Assembly (NCBI GenBank): GCA_029261235.1
Contig: JAJDBS010000169.1
Coordinates: 1-64,000 of the forward strand
From: Nitrospirales bacterium
GTDB taxonomy: Bacteria; Nitrospirota; Nitrospiria; Nitrospirales; UBA8639
Length of the DNA stretch: 64,000 nucleotides
Reading direction: 5' to 3'
The notes below the pieces were generated by a model. That model worked only from the letters and a program-made list of their open reading frames with translations, was not told the origin of the DNA and did not search any database. Position 1 is the first letter of the stretch. Every line of letters begins with the position of its first letter. The translations under genes and the position numbers were made by a program. Below are positions 18,835 to 25,914 of the stretch, in pieces.

Positions 18835-19549
18835 CTGATACGTGGCTGCTTGATCCTTCCTTGTGGAAATGTTGAAGATGTCATGAGCGGTGATCCATTT
18901 CTTTGCCAGAATGGCTTGGCACTGGCAGATCGTCTTTTGGCCGTGCTGTGACGGACTAAGATCCGCTGCTGTCCCCTCAAGTAACTGCAGCCTTGCTGCA
19001 TAACATTTTTGAGCATTCTTCTCAGCTCCTCATCCCAAAATGTTCTTGAGCAACTACAAGCTATTTGCGGGAAATATTTAAACACCCCCCTGTCTATTTT
19101 AACTTACCTTAGTGAAGTACCCTCCTTGTCAAGGGAGGGAAATTCTAGAAGACTATCTGCCGTTTTCTATCCACTCATTTAATGTGTGTAGACGTCGACG
19201 ACTAAACCTCGAGAGGGAGTGGCTTCGTTCTTCTCCTTATGGTTTTCTGAAAAAGTCATTCTCACACCTTTCTCTTTTGTTGCGTGCTTAAGGTATCCAA
19301 GGTTTGTTTTTGAGCGTGTGCATGCACGTGCGTAGACTGTTCCTAGATGTAGGAATATTTTTGGCTATTTTATGCTGAGTCGTTAAGTTTTCTGGGGATT
19401 TGCCGACAAGTCTCTATAGCTAAGACCATTTATCGGCTATCGGTAAGATGACATGATGGATTGTTTAAGGTAGCCATTGCTATCCAAACGTACAGAACAA
19501 GCTAGATGACACCAATGAACTCGATAATCATTTATATCAGGAGGATCCC
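18835..19549 (+). other. Intergenic region, 715 bp, no convincing gene
   Basis: No ORF here is supported; the 90-residue minus-strand ORF at 18813-19085 overlaps the epimerase end and has no family features. A short inverted repeat CCCTCC/GGGAGG occurs around 19120-19140, and a 10-bp palindrome GTGCATGCAC lies near 19319. The size suggests a long leader or regulatory region for the Pal-like gene, whose ribosome site AGGAGG is very strong. Confidence 0.4.
18986..19010 (+). terminator. Possible weak terminator after the epimerase gene
   Basis: A 5-bp perfect stem TGCAG/CTGCA with a 5-nt loop is followed by ATTTTT. It lies about 150 bp after the epimerase stop. The short stem makes this only a candidate. 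Confidence 0.3.
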
Positions 19550-20671
19550 ATGAGAGTGAGTCAAAACAACAATGGTAGGCTTTTCTTTGCTATTTTCTTG
19601 GGGATTTTGATGACCTCGGGGTGTAGTGGGCATTCTGTCAAATATGGAACAAACTCAGAAGGTGAGGGCGTAGGTGCTGACGGAGAAATGAATGGTTCCA
19701 TGGCTCGTGGCCAGAATGGAGTGACCTACAATGCTGATGGCACGCCTATTTCTGGTGGAACAGTGGATGGCACGAACGCATTTCTGAGATCAGGCCAGGG
19801 CATGTCACAGAGCAATGGAACCCGCATCGTGCCAGGGAGTGGATCAGATTATGGTCGCCAATATAATGGTGTGGATGGTACGGGCCCTAATTATGGAGGC
19901 GTGACAGGGTTTGGAAATGGCTCAGCCAATGCCAGCCAGGCAGATCCTGAAGCATGGGCGAATGCCTATCTTCGAGAAAAACGAAGTAGCCAAGAGTTTT
20001 ATGGTGATCCTTCTCAAGCTGGTTTATCGAACGACACTGGTGCAGGAGAGACGTCTCAGTATGGTCATGATTACGACGGAGTTTCAGGGAACGGTCCGAA
20101 CTATGGCGGAGTCGATGGCTTTAGTCAGGGCAGTGCATCACAAGCCGAGTCTAATCCTGATGCCTGGGCTCGGGCTTATGTCCAAGAAAACGGAGGACCG
20201 TCTCCAGAATACGTCAAGCCTGATACCAGTATAGCGTACGCGAATGGCAACGCCGATAGTCGTTCGATGGGAATACGAGACTCAAGTGGAAAGCTTCGAG
20301 AAATTCGAAATGCCAGCAGTGGTGCTGTCGGTCGTGTGCAAGATATCTATTTTGCCTTTGATAGTTGGAGCATTACTACCGTGGGCGCAAAGTATTTGGA
20401 AGAAGATGCAGAATGGTTGCATGCCAATCCTGAAAAAGCCTTGACGATTGAAGGACATTGTGATCAACGAGGAACGCAAGACTATAATCTTATCCTTGGA
20501 AAAAAACGGGCTGAAGCCGCGCAAGAATATTTAGTAAATCTTGGCGTTCAATCTCATCGAATCAAGATTGTGTCATACGGCAAAGAACGTCCGTTCTGCC
20601 GAAACAATAATGAACATTGTTTCCAGGAGAATCGCCGAAACCACATGGTCGTGCGCATGAATCAGTCATAG
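19550..20671 (+). CDS. Pal/OmpA-family lipoprotein with duplicated N-terminal repeat
   Basis: 373 residues. The signal peptide ends in the lipobox MTSGC (lipid Cys25). Residues about 265-373 form an OmpA/Pal peptidoglycan-binding domain: DIYFAFDSWSI, IEGHCDQRGTQDYN, LGKKRAEAAQEYL and ENRRNHMVV. The family tethers the outer membrane to peptidoglycan. Between these, a Gly/Asn/Ser-rich region carries two copies of an approximately 45-residue unit around GPNYGGV and DPEAWANAY. The unit is not part of Pal and I do not recognise it. A perfect hairpin terminator follows 50 bp downstream. Confidence 0.88.
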   Translation: MRVSQNNNGRLFFAIFLGILMTSGCSGHSVKYGTNSEGEGVGADGEMNGSMARGQNGVTYNADGTPISGGTVDGTNAFLRSGQGMSQSNGTRIVPGSGSDYGRQYNGVDGTGPNYGGVTGFGNGSANASQADPEAWANAYLREKRSSQEFYGDPSQAGLSNDTGAGETSQYGHDYDGVSGNGPNYGGVDGFSQGSASQAESNPDAWARAYVQENGGPSPEYVKPDTSIAYANGNADSRSMGIRDSSGKLREIRNASSGAVGRVQDIYFAFDSWSITTVGAKYLEEDAEWLHANPEKALTIEGHCDQRGTQDYNLILGKKRAEAAQEYLVNLGVQSHRIKIVSYGKERPFCRNNNEHCFQENRRNHMVVRMNQS

Positions 20672-20720
20672 ACGGACCCGTAGCTTCATTGGGGTTTCAA
20701 TGAGGTCGCAGAGCTAGGAA

Positions 20721-20755
20721 AAAGAGGATGCACGAAATGTGCATCCTCTTTTTTT
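20721..20755 (+). terminator. Rho-independent terminator of the Pal-like gene
   Basis: A perfect 13-bp stem (AAAGAGGATGCAC and its complement) with the loop GAAAT runs directly into a T tract. It ends the Pal-like transcript before the tRNA-Leu promoter. Confidence 0.95.
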
Positions 20756-20800
20756 GTCAATGAGAGAGGGATCGCATTGCGAGGAAATCTTCAAGAAATC

Positions 20801-20829
20801 TTGCACCAAAAAAGAGGGGGTGGTACAGT
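20801..20829 (+). promoter_or_regulatory. Predicted promoter of tRNA-Leu
   Basis: TTGCAC and TACAGT are separated by exactly 17 bp, and the -10 ends 21 bp before the first tRNA base. It lies between the upstream terminator and the tRNA gene, so the island insertion leaves the tRNA promoter intact. Confidence 0.6.
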
Positions 20830-20850
20830 CAGCGGACTTACCTGAACCAA

Positions 20851-20939
20851 GCCGGAGTGGCGGAACAGGCAGACGCAAGGGACTTAAAATCCCTCGGGCT
20901 TAACAGCCCGTGCCGGTTCAAGTCCGGCCTCCGGCACCA
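20851..20939 (+). tRNA. tRNA-Leu (anticodon UAA)
   Basis: The acceptor stem GCCGGAG pairs with CTCCGGC, followed by discriminator A and an encoded CCA. The anticodon stem-loop GGGACTTAAAATCCC gives the anticodon TAA. A long variable arm (CGGGCTTAACAGCCCG) and a T arm with GTTCAAGTC are typical of tRNA-Leu. Its 3' 62 bp are the attachment site of the island, which recurs at 61142. The copy here is complete and should be functional. Confidence 0.96.
20878..20939 (+). repeat. attL: 3' end of tRNA-Leu, 62-bp direct repeat
   Basis: Identical over 62 bp to 61142-61203, spanning the anticodon stem to the CCA end. The bases on either side differ between the copies (A before AGGGAC here, T before it at the other end). 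Confidence 0.95.
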
Positions 20940-20986
20940 ATGAAATCAATAACTTACGTCTCTTTAAATTTAATTGCACCTACGTT

Positions 20987-22072
20987 TTACATGCTAGGTT
21001 TTACTACGTTAGTCCCACTTTTAGTCACACCTTTGATCTGAAAACCCCCTTCCTTCTCCTGGACAATCAGTGATCCACGATTGATGGCTGAAGCCATGTG
21101 ATCTTGTACGAGGTGGAGGTATCGCATGGTGGTGTGAATGGAACGGTGCCCAAGAATTTTGGACACGGTGACTAAATCCACTCCTGCCAACAATCGACGG
21201 GTGGCACCGGTATGCCGAAGCACATGCCATGACCCCGTCAACCCGGCCTTCCGCAGGATTCGTTCGAGGTGTTCACCGGCGGCGTAAGGATTCTTGGGTT
21301 TCAAGGAATCATGAGGTTGCGGAAAGACCCAGGGGCTTTCAAGTGCCGAATCAAAAGAGCGAAGGAGAGACAGCGCTTGGTCGCTGAGTGGAACCCGCCG
21401 CGTTTGCTTGCTCTTGCTCAAGGGAATGGTCAAGACTTTGGTTTCAAAGTTGACGTGTTCCCATCGTAGAAAAAATTGTTCGCTCGCTCGTAAGCAGGTT
21501 TCAATCGCAAAGTGCACTTCTTGCCAGGCGTGAGGTGCCATAAGTTGGTGCACCGTATTGAGTTCGGCCTCGCTAAAGAATCGATCTTGTTGCACTTCAG
21601 GGAAAAACTTAATGCCCTTCATGGGGTGGCGCAGAAGTTTTCCATCGTTCACAGCCAAGGTGAACATACGGCGTAAGGCCGAAAGATATCGATTAATGGT
21701 GGATGGCTTCCAATCCCCAGTGGTTACCATTTTTGCTTGATGACAGCGAATATCTTCGCTAGAAATTTCTGAGAGAAAACGGTCACCAAAGATCGTTGCC
21801 CAGTATTTTGACCGTTGCTCCTCATGCTGCTTGTCTCTATTGGTGGTTCCTTCTAGGCAACGATCTATCCACGATTTTAAGGTGATCGGTCGAACGCGCT
21901 CAGGTTGATATCGGCCTTCGAGAATTTCAGCCTGTAATCGAGTATAGACAGCCTTCCCTTGTGCTTTACTTGCCACGCGAATCAGGCGTTCCTTCCCATG
22001 ATGTTTAATCCGGACATACCATTTCCCTGAATCCTTGGGTTTTTCTAGGAGTCCCTGAATCTTCTTAGCCAT
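20987..22072 (-). CDS. int: Tyrosine site-specific integrase of the island
   Basis: 361 residues. An N-terminal beta-rich segment and a SAM-like core-binding domain precede the catalytic domain. The catalytic set is visible: Arg in ETCLRASEQF, Lys in SKSKQTRRVPL, HVLRHTGATRR, LGHRSIHTTMRYLHL with the final nucleophilic Tyr. The gene lies 47 bp inside attL with its 3' end towards the repeat, typical of tRNA-Leu islands. Its last codons overlap two copies of a short TAGTC-type repeat that may be arm sites. No frameshift is present, so the enzyme may be active. Confidence 0.95.
   Translation of the reverse strand: MAKKIQGLLEKPKDSGKWYVRIKHHGKERLIRVASKAQGKAVYTRLQAEILEGRYQPERVRPITLKSWIDRCLEGTTNRDKQHEEQRSKYWATIFGDRFLSEISSEDIRCHQAKMVTTGDWKPSTINRYLSALRRMFTLAVNDGKLLRHPMKGIKFFPEVQQDRFFSEAELNTVHQLMAPHAWQEVHFAIETCLRASEQFFLRWEHVNFETKVLTIPLSKSKQTRRVPLSDQALSLLRSFDSALESPWVFPQPHDSLKPKNPYAAGEHLERILRKAGLTGSWHVLRHTGATRRLLAGVDLVTVSKILGHRSIHTTMRYLHLVQDHMASAINRGSLIVQEKEGGFQIKGVTKSGTNVVKPSM
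21010..21030 (+). repeat. Candidate integrase arm-type sites, left end
   Basis: TAGTCCCAC at 21010 and TAGTCACAC at 21022 are spaced 12 bp apart, inside the 3' end of the integrase gene. The same motif in the same orientation occurs near attR, which suggests recombinase or Xis arm binding. Confidence 0.45.
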
Positions 22073-22117
22073 AGTTCGTTTTCCTTTTTTTGGAAAATGG
22101 TTGAATCGGCATCCTGA

Positions 22118-22810
22118 TTAGGTGTTTTTTGTTCCCTTTGGACGGCCACGCTTTCCATACCGGTTGGGCGGGGTCTTGCGTTTACGACGCTGCATCACAC
22201 GGGTTGCACAACGGTTACTACAAAAAATTTGATCGATTCGCTTGGCAAGGAAAAATTGCTTACAGGCTGAACATGAACTGATGTTTGGCACGAATTGTCC
22301 GAGTAGTAATATGAGATTGATCCGAAACAGAAATTCCCTATCCTTTATCCAGACTGTGAATACGACAGATTGTTTGCCCTGAATAACTTGAAATTTTGCA
22401 GCGAAATCCATTGGGACGTGTTCTGCAAAAATATGGTCAATCATGAAAGGCGAAGCCCGAGCTAATGATTTTGAATGTAGAAATGAGTGGAAGATTTTGT
22501 GTGCCTCGGATTGATACTTTGTCGCTTCTTTCTTACTTGGAAGCCTGGGATATTGGTCGTTTGGGATAGATTCAAAAAAGCTTCTTGAATTAATAGCGAG
22601 AAAACATGTTCCACGTTGGAATTGAGGAAAGTAGAAAGAGAAGACTGAAATCTCTACTTGGAGCTTGTTCCAGTCTTTTTCTTGGAGACTCTCTATGACA
22701 GTTTCATTCACGAATCGCACCATCCATTTTAATGCCAGGCGAGGGGTTCCTGTGATTCGTGTTTTGGCTTCTTCAATTTTTCCCTTGAGGCTTGAGTCCA
22801 GTTGTAACAT
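22118..22810 (-). CDS. Protein with C-terminal CGNR-like zinc ribbon
   Basis: About 230 residues from ATG 22810, which has a strong GGAAGGAG ribosome site 7 bp upstream; the track start at 22897 is therefore rejected. The C-terminal 60 residues read CSACKQFFLAKRIDQIFCSNRCATR followed by a highly basic tail (KRKTPPNRYGKRGRPKG), like the CGNR zinc-finger domain found in putative transcription regulators. The N-terminal 150 residues are of unknown fold. It sits between int and the divergent excisionase-like gene, so a regulatory role in the island is plausible. Confidence 0.6.
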   Translation of the reverse strand: MLQLDSSLKGKIEEAKTRITGTPRLALKWMVRFVNETVIESLQEKDWNKLQVEISVFSFYFPQFQRGTCFLAINSRSFFESIPNDQYPRLPSKKEATKYQSEAHKIFHSFLHSKSLARASPFMIDHIFAEHVPMDFAAKFQVIQGKQSVVFTVWIKDREFLFRINLILLLGQFVPNISSCSACKQFFLAKRIDQIFCSNRCATRVMQRRKRKTPPNRYGKRGRPKGTKNT

Positions 22811-22977
22811 TCCGTATCTCCTTCCGCGGAAGTATTTGTCACATCCTAAATTTGCTTGAGCATGTTGCGCTGTGACTTTTAATGTTGTAATTGACAATAT
22901 CTAATATACAACATAAAGTCCAGTAAATCGTATGTCGGCAACTCAAAGAGCCATTTGAAAAGAAAGGAAGTTGGGAG

Positions 22978-23175
22978 ATGAGTAGCAATAAGAACCTAAA
23001 AATTGCGGAGTTTGCAAAACGAGTGGGGTACAAAGTTAGTACCATTCGCAAAAAAGTTTGGCGAAGAGAATTGGACTCAATCAAAGTAGGGCGGCTTGTA
23101 TTAATACCTGAAGAGGAAGTTGCTCGTCTCCTGTCGGATTTCAGGCCACGAGTTGAAATTGCCCCCAGAGAATGA
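22978..23175 (+). CDS. Small helix-turn-helix protein, excisionase-like
   Basis: 65 residues. KIAEFAKRVGYKVSTIRKKVWRRELDS is a MerR/excisionase-type winged-helix pattern, and KVGRLVLIPEEEVARLL is the typical wing and final helix of such proteins. These small proteins bind DNA and often bias the integrase towards excision or act as repressors. The position just after the divergent promoter region of the zinc-ribbon gene fits that role. Ribosome-site sequence AAAGGAAG lies upstream of the ATG. Confidence 0.7.
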   Translation: MSSNKNLKIAEFAKRVGYKVSTIRKKVWRRELDSIKVGRLVLIPEEEVARLLSDFRPRVEIAPRE

Positions 23176-23341
23176 TGATCTCGATTGTTAGAACGCAGAG
23201 GCCCTTTCTCTTAAGAAGCAAATCGAAAGCATATTTACCTGTACCCTACTGGCACGCAAGGGATTTCCTGATGTCCGGACTATCACTATTCTTTTCACTG
23301 TGTGGAAGTCGGCGGACTGGGAATCAGAACCAAGAGGGCTA

Positions 23342-23989
23342 ATGCCAACACTATCAAAAATGCAGCGGTATTTTTGCGTGAAGGACTTTGAAAAATTGCA
23401 GCATTATAAGCACCGTAACCCTCCTTGGGTGAAACTCTATTACGAAATTCTCGACGACGAGAACTTTATTTCCTTGTCAATTGAGTCTCGCCACCTCCTT
23501 GTCATGCTTTTTTTAATTGCCTCAAAGCGGGATAATGTGATTCCACTTGACACTGAATATTTAAAAAAAGTTATGCGAGTAGACGAGGACCCCGATCTAA
23601 CGCCGCTTTTTGCAAAGGGATTTCTGCTAGCACTTAGCAAGCAGGGTGCAAGCAAGAGAATCGCCAATCGCCTGCCAAATGTTCTGACAGAGGCAGAGAA
23701 AGAGAAGAAAAGAGAAAAAAAAGAGTCAGAGTTAGAGGCGAAAATGAATCATGGGGATAATTCTAAGTCCTTCGAAGAAAAAACTACGAAGAAAGATGGG
23801 CTATTGAGGAGTGTAGAAAATTCTCTTTCATATGAAACTTTATCGGGCTCGAGCATAAAGAAGGACCTAGAATTTGACCCACCGCTATCGAACTCAGATG
23901 CAAAGCGTTTTCTGGGCAATCTTAAGAGTTCGTTGGGGAAAAGATCCGAGGGCTTTACCAGCTTAACTCACGGGTTGAAATCTCGGTAG
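23342..23989 (+). CDS. Phage-type replication-associated protein
   Basis: About 215 residues from ATG 23342, which follows AAGAGG by 5 bp; the track start at 23300 lacks such a site. The N-terminal 90 residues (FEKLQHYKHRNPPWVKLYYE, then a helix with LLVMLFLIASKRDN and IPLD) match a domain common at the start of phage and island replication proteins. The middle is Lys/Glu-rich and likely a charged linker. The C-terminus may contain a degenerate replication-protein domain. No helicase or DnaA-type ATPase motif is seen, so initiator function is inference. Confidence 0.55.
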   Translation: MPTLSKMQRYFCVKDFEKLQHYKHRNPPWVKLYYEILDDENFISLSIESRHLLVMLFLIASKRDNVIPLDTEYLKKVMRVDEDPDLTPLFAKGFLLALSKQGASKRIANRLPNVLTEAEKEKKREKKESELEAKMNHGDNSKSFEEKTTKKDGLLRSVENSLSYETLSGSSIKKDLEFDPPLSNSDAKRFLGNLKSSLGKRSEGFTSLTHGLKSR

Positions 23990-24221
23990 CATGCATCACT
24001 GGGCTTGAGCCCATCCTGTCGTGGGCAGGTGGACCTTGATGGGCGGTCGAATTTTTCTGGGGCAATAGCCGTGCAAGGTGTTGGTGAGAAGGCGAGGTGC
24101 CCGGAGTGTATCGCGATGGACCAGGCGCGAATGCCCACAAAACCTCTATGATGCCAATGAATGAGATGGTTAGTGTGTGTTTCCAGAAAGCCCATTTCCC
24201 CTTTGACCTGTCAGAGGGTTA

Positions 24222-24281
24222 CGGGTCCTTCTGGGACTTTTTCCATGCGGGGAGCCGGGCGCGCACGAAAGGGCTAGTTTG
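24222..24281 (+). repeat. Imperfect repeat element, copy 1
   Basis: Starts CGGGTCCTTCTGGGACT and continues through a GC-rich GCGGGG...GCGCGCAC section to CTAGTTT. The GTCC-TTCTG-GGAC part can form a small hairpin. A related copy lies about 183 bp downstream. Read in frame, both copies give a similar peptide (GSFWD...AGSR.RT). Confidence 0.55.
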
Positions 24282-24404
24282 TGATTTTTTTATTTGGTTG
24301 ACATTTGTTGACAGTTGACAAAATGGAAATATAGCAAGAGAAGAAATTCTTTTTAGAGAGTATTGAACTAGCAATGGGAAATTGGACGACACTTAGTTCA
24401 GTCT

Positions 24405-24463
24405 CGGGTCCTTCTGGGACTCTTACTCTGCGGGGTCCCGCACGCGCACATACAAACTAATTT
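24405..24463 (+). repeat. Imperfect repeat element, copy 2
   Basis: Shares CGGGTCCTTCTGGGACT, the GCGGGG section and CGCGCAC with copy 1, with several substitutions. It also has a GCGGGGTCCCGC inverted repeat, absent in perfect form from copy 1. Confidence 0.55.
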
Positions 24464-24756
24464 CTGGGATTTGAAAGGGAGTAACGGGTAACCTTTGCGC
24501 TTTTCCAACAATTAACAAATGACTATTGGGGGTTTCGAGGTGTCCGATATCCTGGGGGAAGATCAATCAAATACGTGAACAGTAATTTTGGCAAAAGAGG
24601 GTGTTAGAGAACTAATAGTAACTAGCCTAGATTTATTTAGAGTCGTGGGAGTAAACTTCGTCAGCGTAGGGGGGGACATGAAGGCCTCACTCAAATTTAT
24701 TCACTAGATAGTTTGGCTAGATGCTGGAACTGGGGTGAAACAAAGGAGTGTATGTG

Positions 24757-25359
24757 ATGCGACAAAAGTTTATCAGTTTCATTGGAGCAGTCTTGTCGAT
24801 ACTGTTGATAGGTAGCCAAGCCGCTGCGACTTCAATCTCTGTGGATGCGGATCCAGGGGCCGCTGGAATACAAAACACGGTGACGGTGATGCCCGGTAGT
24901 AGTTTTATGGTGGATATTGTGGTGGATATTATGGCTCCAGCGACCCTCAACGCCTTTCAGTTTGATTTAAACTTTGATGGCGGGCTTTTAACTCCCACCA
25001 ATGTGGTCGATGGCGGATTCCTTTTAGCGCCGGTATTTGCCGTACCAAGTATCCTCGGAGCTATGTCAGTTCAGTTTGCAGAGGCTACGCTGATTCCTGT
25101 CGGTGCCTCTGGAATGGGAACGTTAGCCACGATTACCTTCGATGCACTGGGTTCGGGAATGAGTCCGTTGACGTTGAGTAATGTCATCTTTTCTGCCCCC
25201 TTTGGCATGCCCCTCGCAATAGATCAGCAAAATAATGGGAGTGTCAATATCGCGCAGGGTAATCCGCCTCCTATCCCAGAACCAGCAACGCTCTTGTTGT
25301 TCGGAACAGGGTTAGCTGGCCTGGCTTTCTGGCGCTATCGCAAGGGGGTAAAAGTCTAA
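24757..25359 (+). CDS. PEP-CTERM protein with cohesin-like domain
   Basis: 200 residues. A signal peptide (ISFIGAVLSILLIGSQAAA) is followed by a single beta-sandwich domain with the cohesin-type pattern: MPGSSFMVDIVVDI, LNAFQFDLNFDGGLLTP, GTLATITFDA and a closing GSVNI. The C-terminus is a textbook PEP-CTERM sorting tag: IPEPATLLLFGTGLAGLAFW plus the basic RYRKG. Such tags are processed by exosortases and the protein is released to the surface or matrix. Cohesins bind dockerins, and three giant dockerin proteins follow, so this may be their anchor. ATG 24757 follows AAAGGAG and is preferred over the GTG at 24748. The exosortase is not in the window. Confidence 0.85.
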   Translation: MRQKFISFIGAVLSILLIGSQAAATSISVDADPGAAGIQNTVTVMPGSSFMVDIVVDIMAPATLNAFQFDLNFDGGLLTPTNVVDGGFLLAPVFAVPSILGAMSVQFAEATLIPVGASGMGTLATITFDALGSGMSPLTLSNVIFSAPFGMPLAIDQQNNGSVNIAQGNPPPIPEPATLLLFGTGLAGLAFWRYRKGVKV

Positions 25360-25719
25360 GTCTGATCAAAAGCGTTTGCTCGGGTTCCCTTTTCAGGAGT
25401 TTGTTTACAAATTCAATTGAAGGTTGTTGGGTACAAGACCGGTAATACAGGTTCAAAGGAGGGATTGATTATAATTCTAATGAAGGCGACGCTTATCAAG
25501 TTCTCATTGGTTGCGTGGAGGACAACTACTCTCAAAGCCCTATCCGAATGTGGATGGTTCTTAATCCGTCAGATGTTCCTCGCCTCTCGATTCATCAAAA
25601 TCATCAGTAGGCAGGAAAGCTTTCTTCAGGTGCTGTGACAGCAGGAAGGCTGTTTAGGACTTTCACCCACCTCTCTCTTATGAAATACCGAAACATATAA
25701 TTAGCCTTTAAATTACTCC

Positions 25720-25747
25720 TTGACTTTTAAGTCGAATGATTTATTCT
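25720..25747 (+). promoter_or_regulatory. Candidate promoter of the first giant dockerin gene
   Basis: TTGACT and TATTCT with a 16-bp spacer, about 170 bp upstream of the ATG at 25915. No competing promoter of similar quality was seen in this leader. Confidence 0.4.
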
Positions 25748-25763
25748 CTTGAACCTTTCAATC

Positions 25764-25796
25764 TGAAAATCAAGGACTGTGAAAATCAAAGGACTG
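25764..25796 (+). repeat. Tandem 16/17-bp repeat downstream of the candidate promoter
   Basis: TGAAAATCAAGGACTG is followed directly by TGAAAATCAAAGGACTG. The pair starts about 17 bp after the predicted -10, where an operator could act. Confidence 0.5.
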
Positions 25797-25914
25797 ACAC
25801 GAAATAGCCGAGCTCGTATTGGAAGGTAGTTGCTTGTAGATGAAAGCTGGCAGGGCATATTTAATGACTCTGTCGTAACAGTAGCCAAACCTATTTTTTT
25901 AGGTGCTTAGTACT

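Larger units (their letters stand above)
23990..24756 (+). other. Gene-poor stretch with a duplicated element
   Basis: About 770 bp between the replication-like gene and the PEP-CTERM gene. No ORF is convincing; the 73-residue ORF at 24097-24318 covers the first copy of a repeated element. Two imperfect copies of a roughly 60-bp element occur (24222 and 24405). The remainder is AT-rich and featureless. A remnant of an older element is possible. Confidence 0.5.
25360..25914 (+). other. Leader region of the first giant gene, no convincing gene
   Basis: A 555-bp stretch. A plausible sigma70-like promoter and a downstream tandem 16/17-bp repeat are listed separately. The 73-residue ORF at 25417 lacks any recognisable feature. 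The long leader (about 165 bp from the predicted -10 to the start) suggests post-initiation or operator-based control. Confidence 0.45.

Noticed and set aside
18813-19085. 90-residue minus ORF after the epimerase
   Set aside because: Overlaps the epimerase end and shows no family features or ribosome site.
19119-19142. CCCTCC/GGGAGG inverted repeat as terminator
   Set aside because: No T tract follows the stem and it does not directly follow a gene.
24097-24318. 73-residue ORF in the gene-poor gap
   Set aside because: Covers the repeated element and has no supporting start site; kept only as a repeat finding.
25417-25638. Small ORF upstream of the first giant gene
   Set aside because: No start site and lies in a leader with better evidence as regulatory region.
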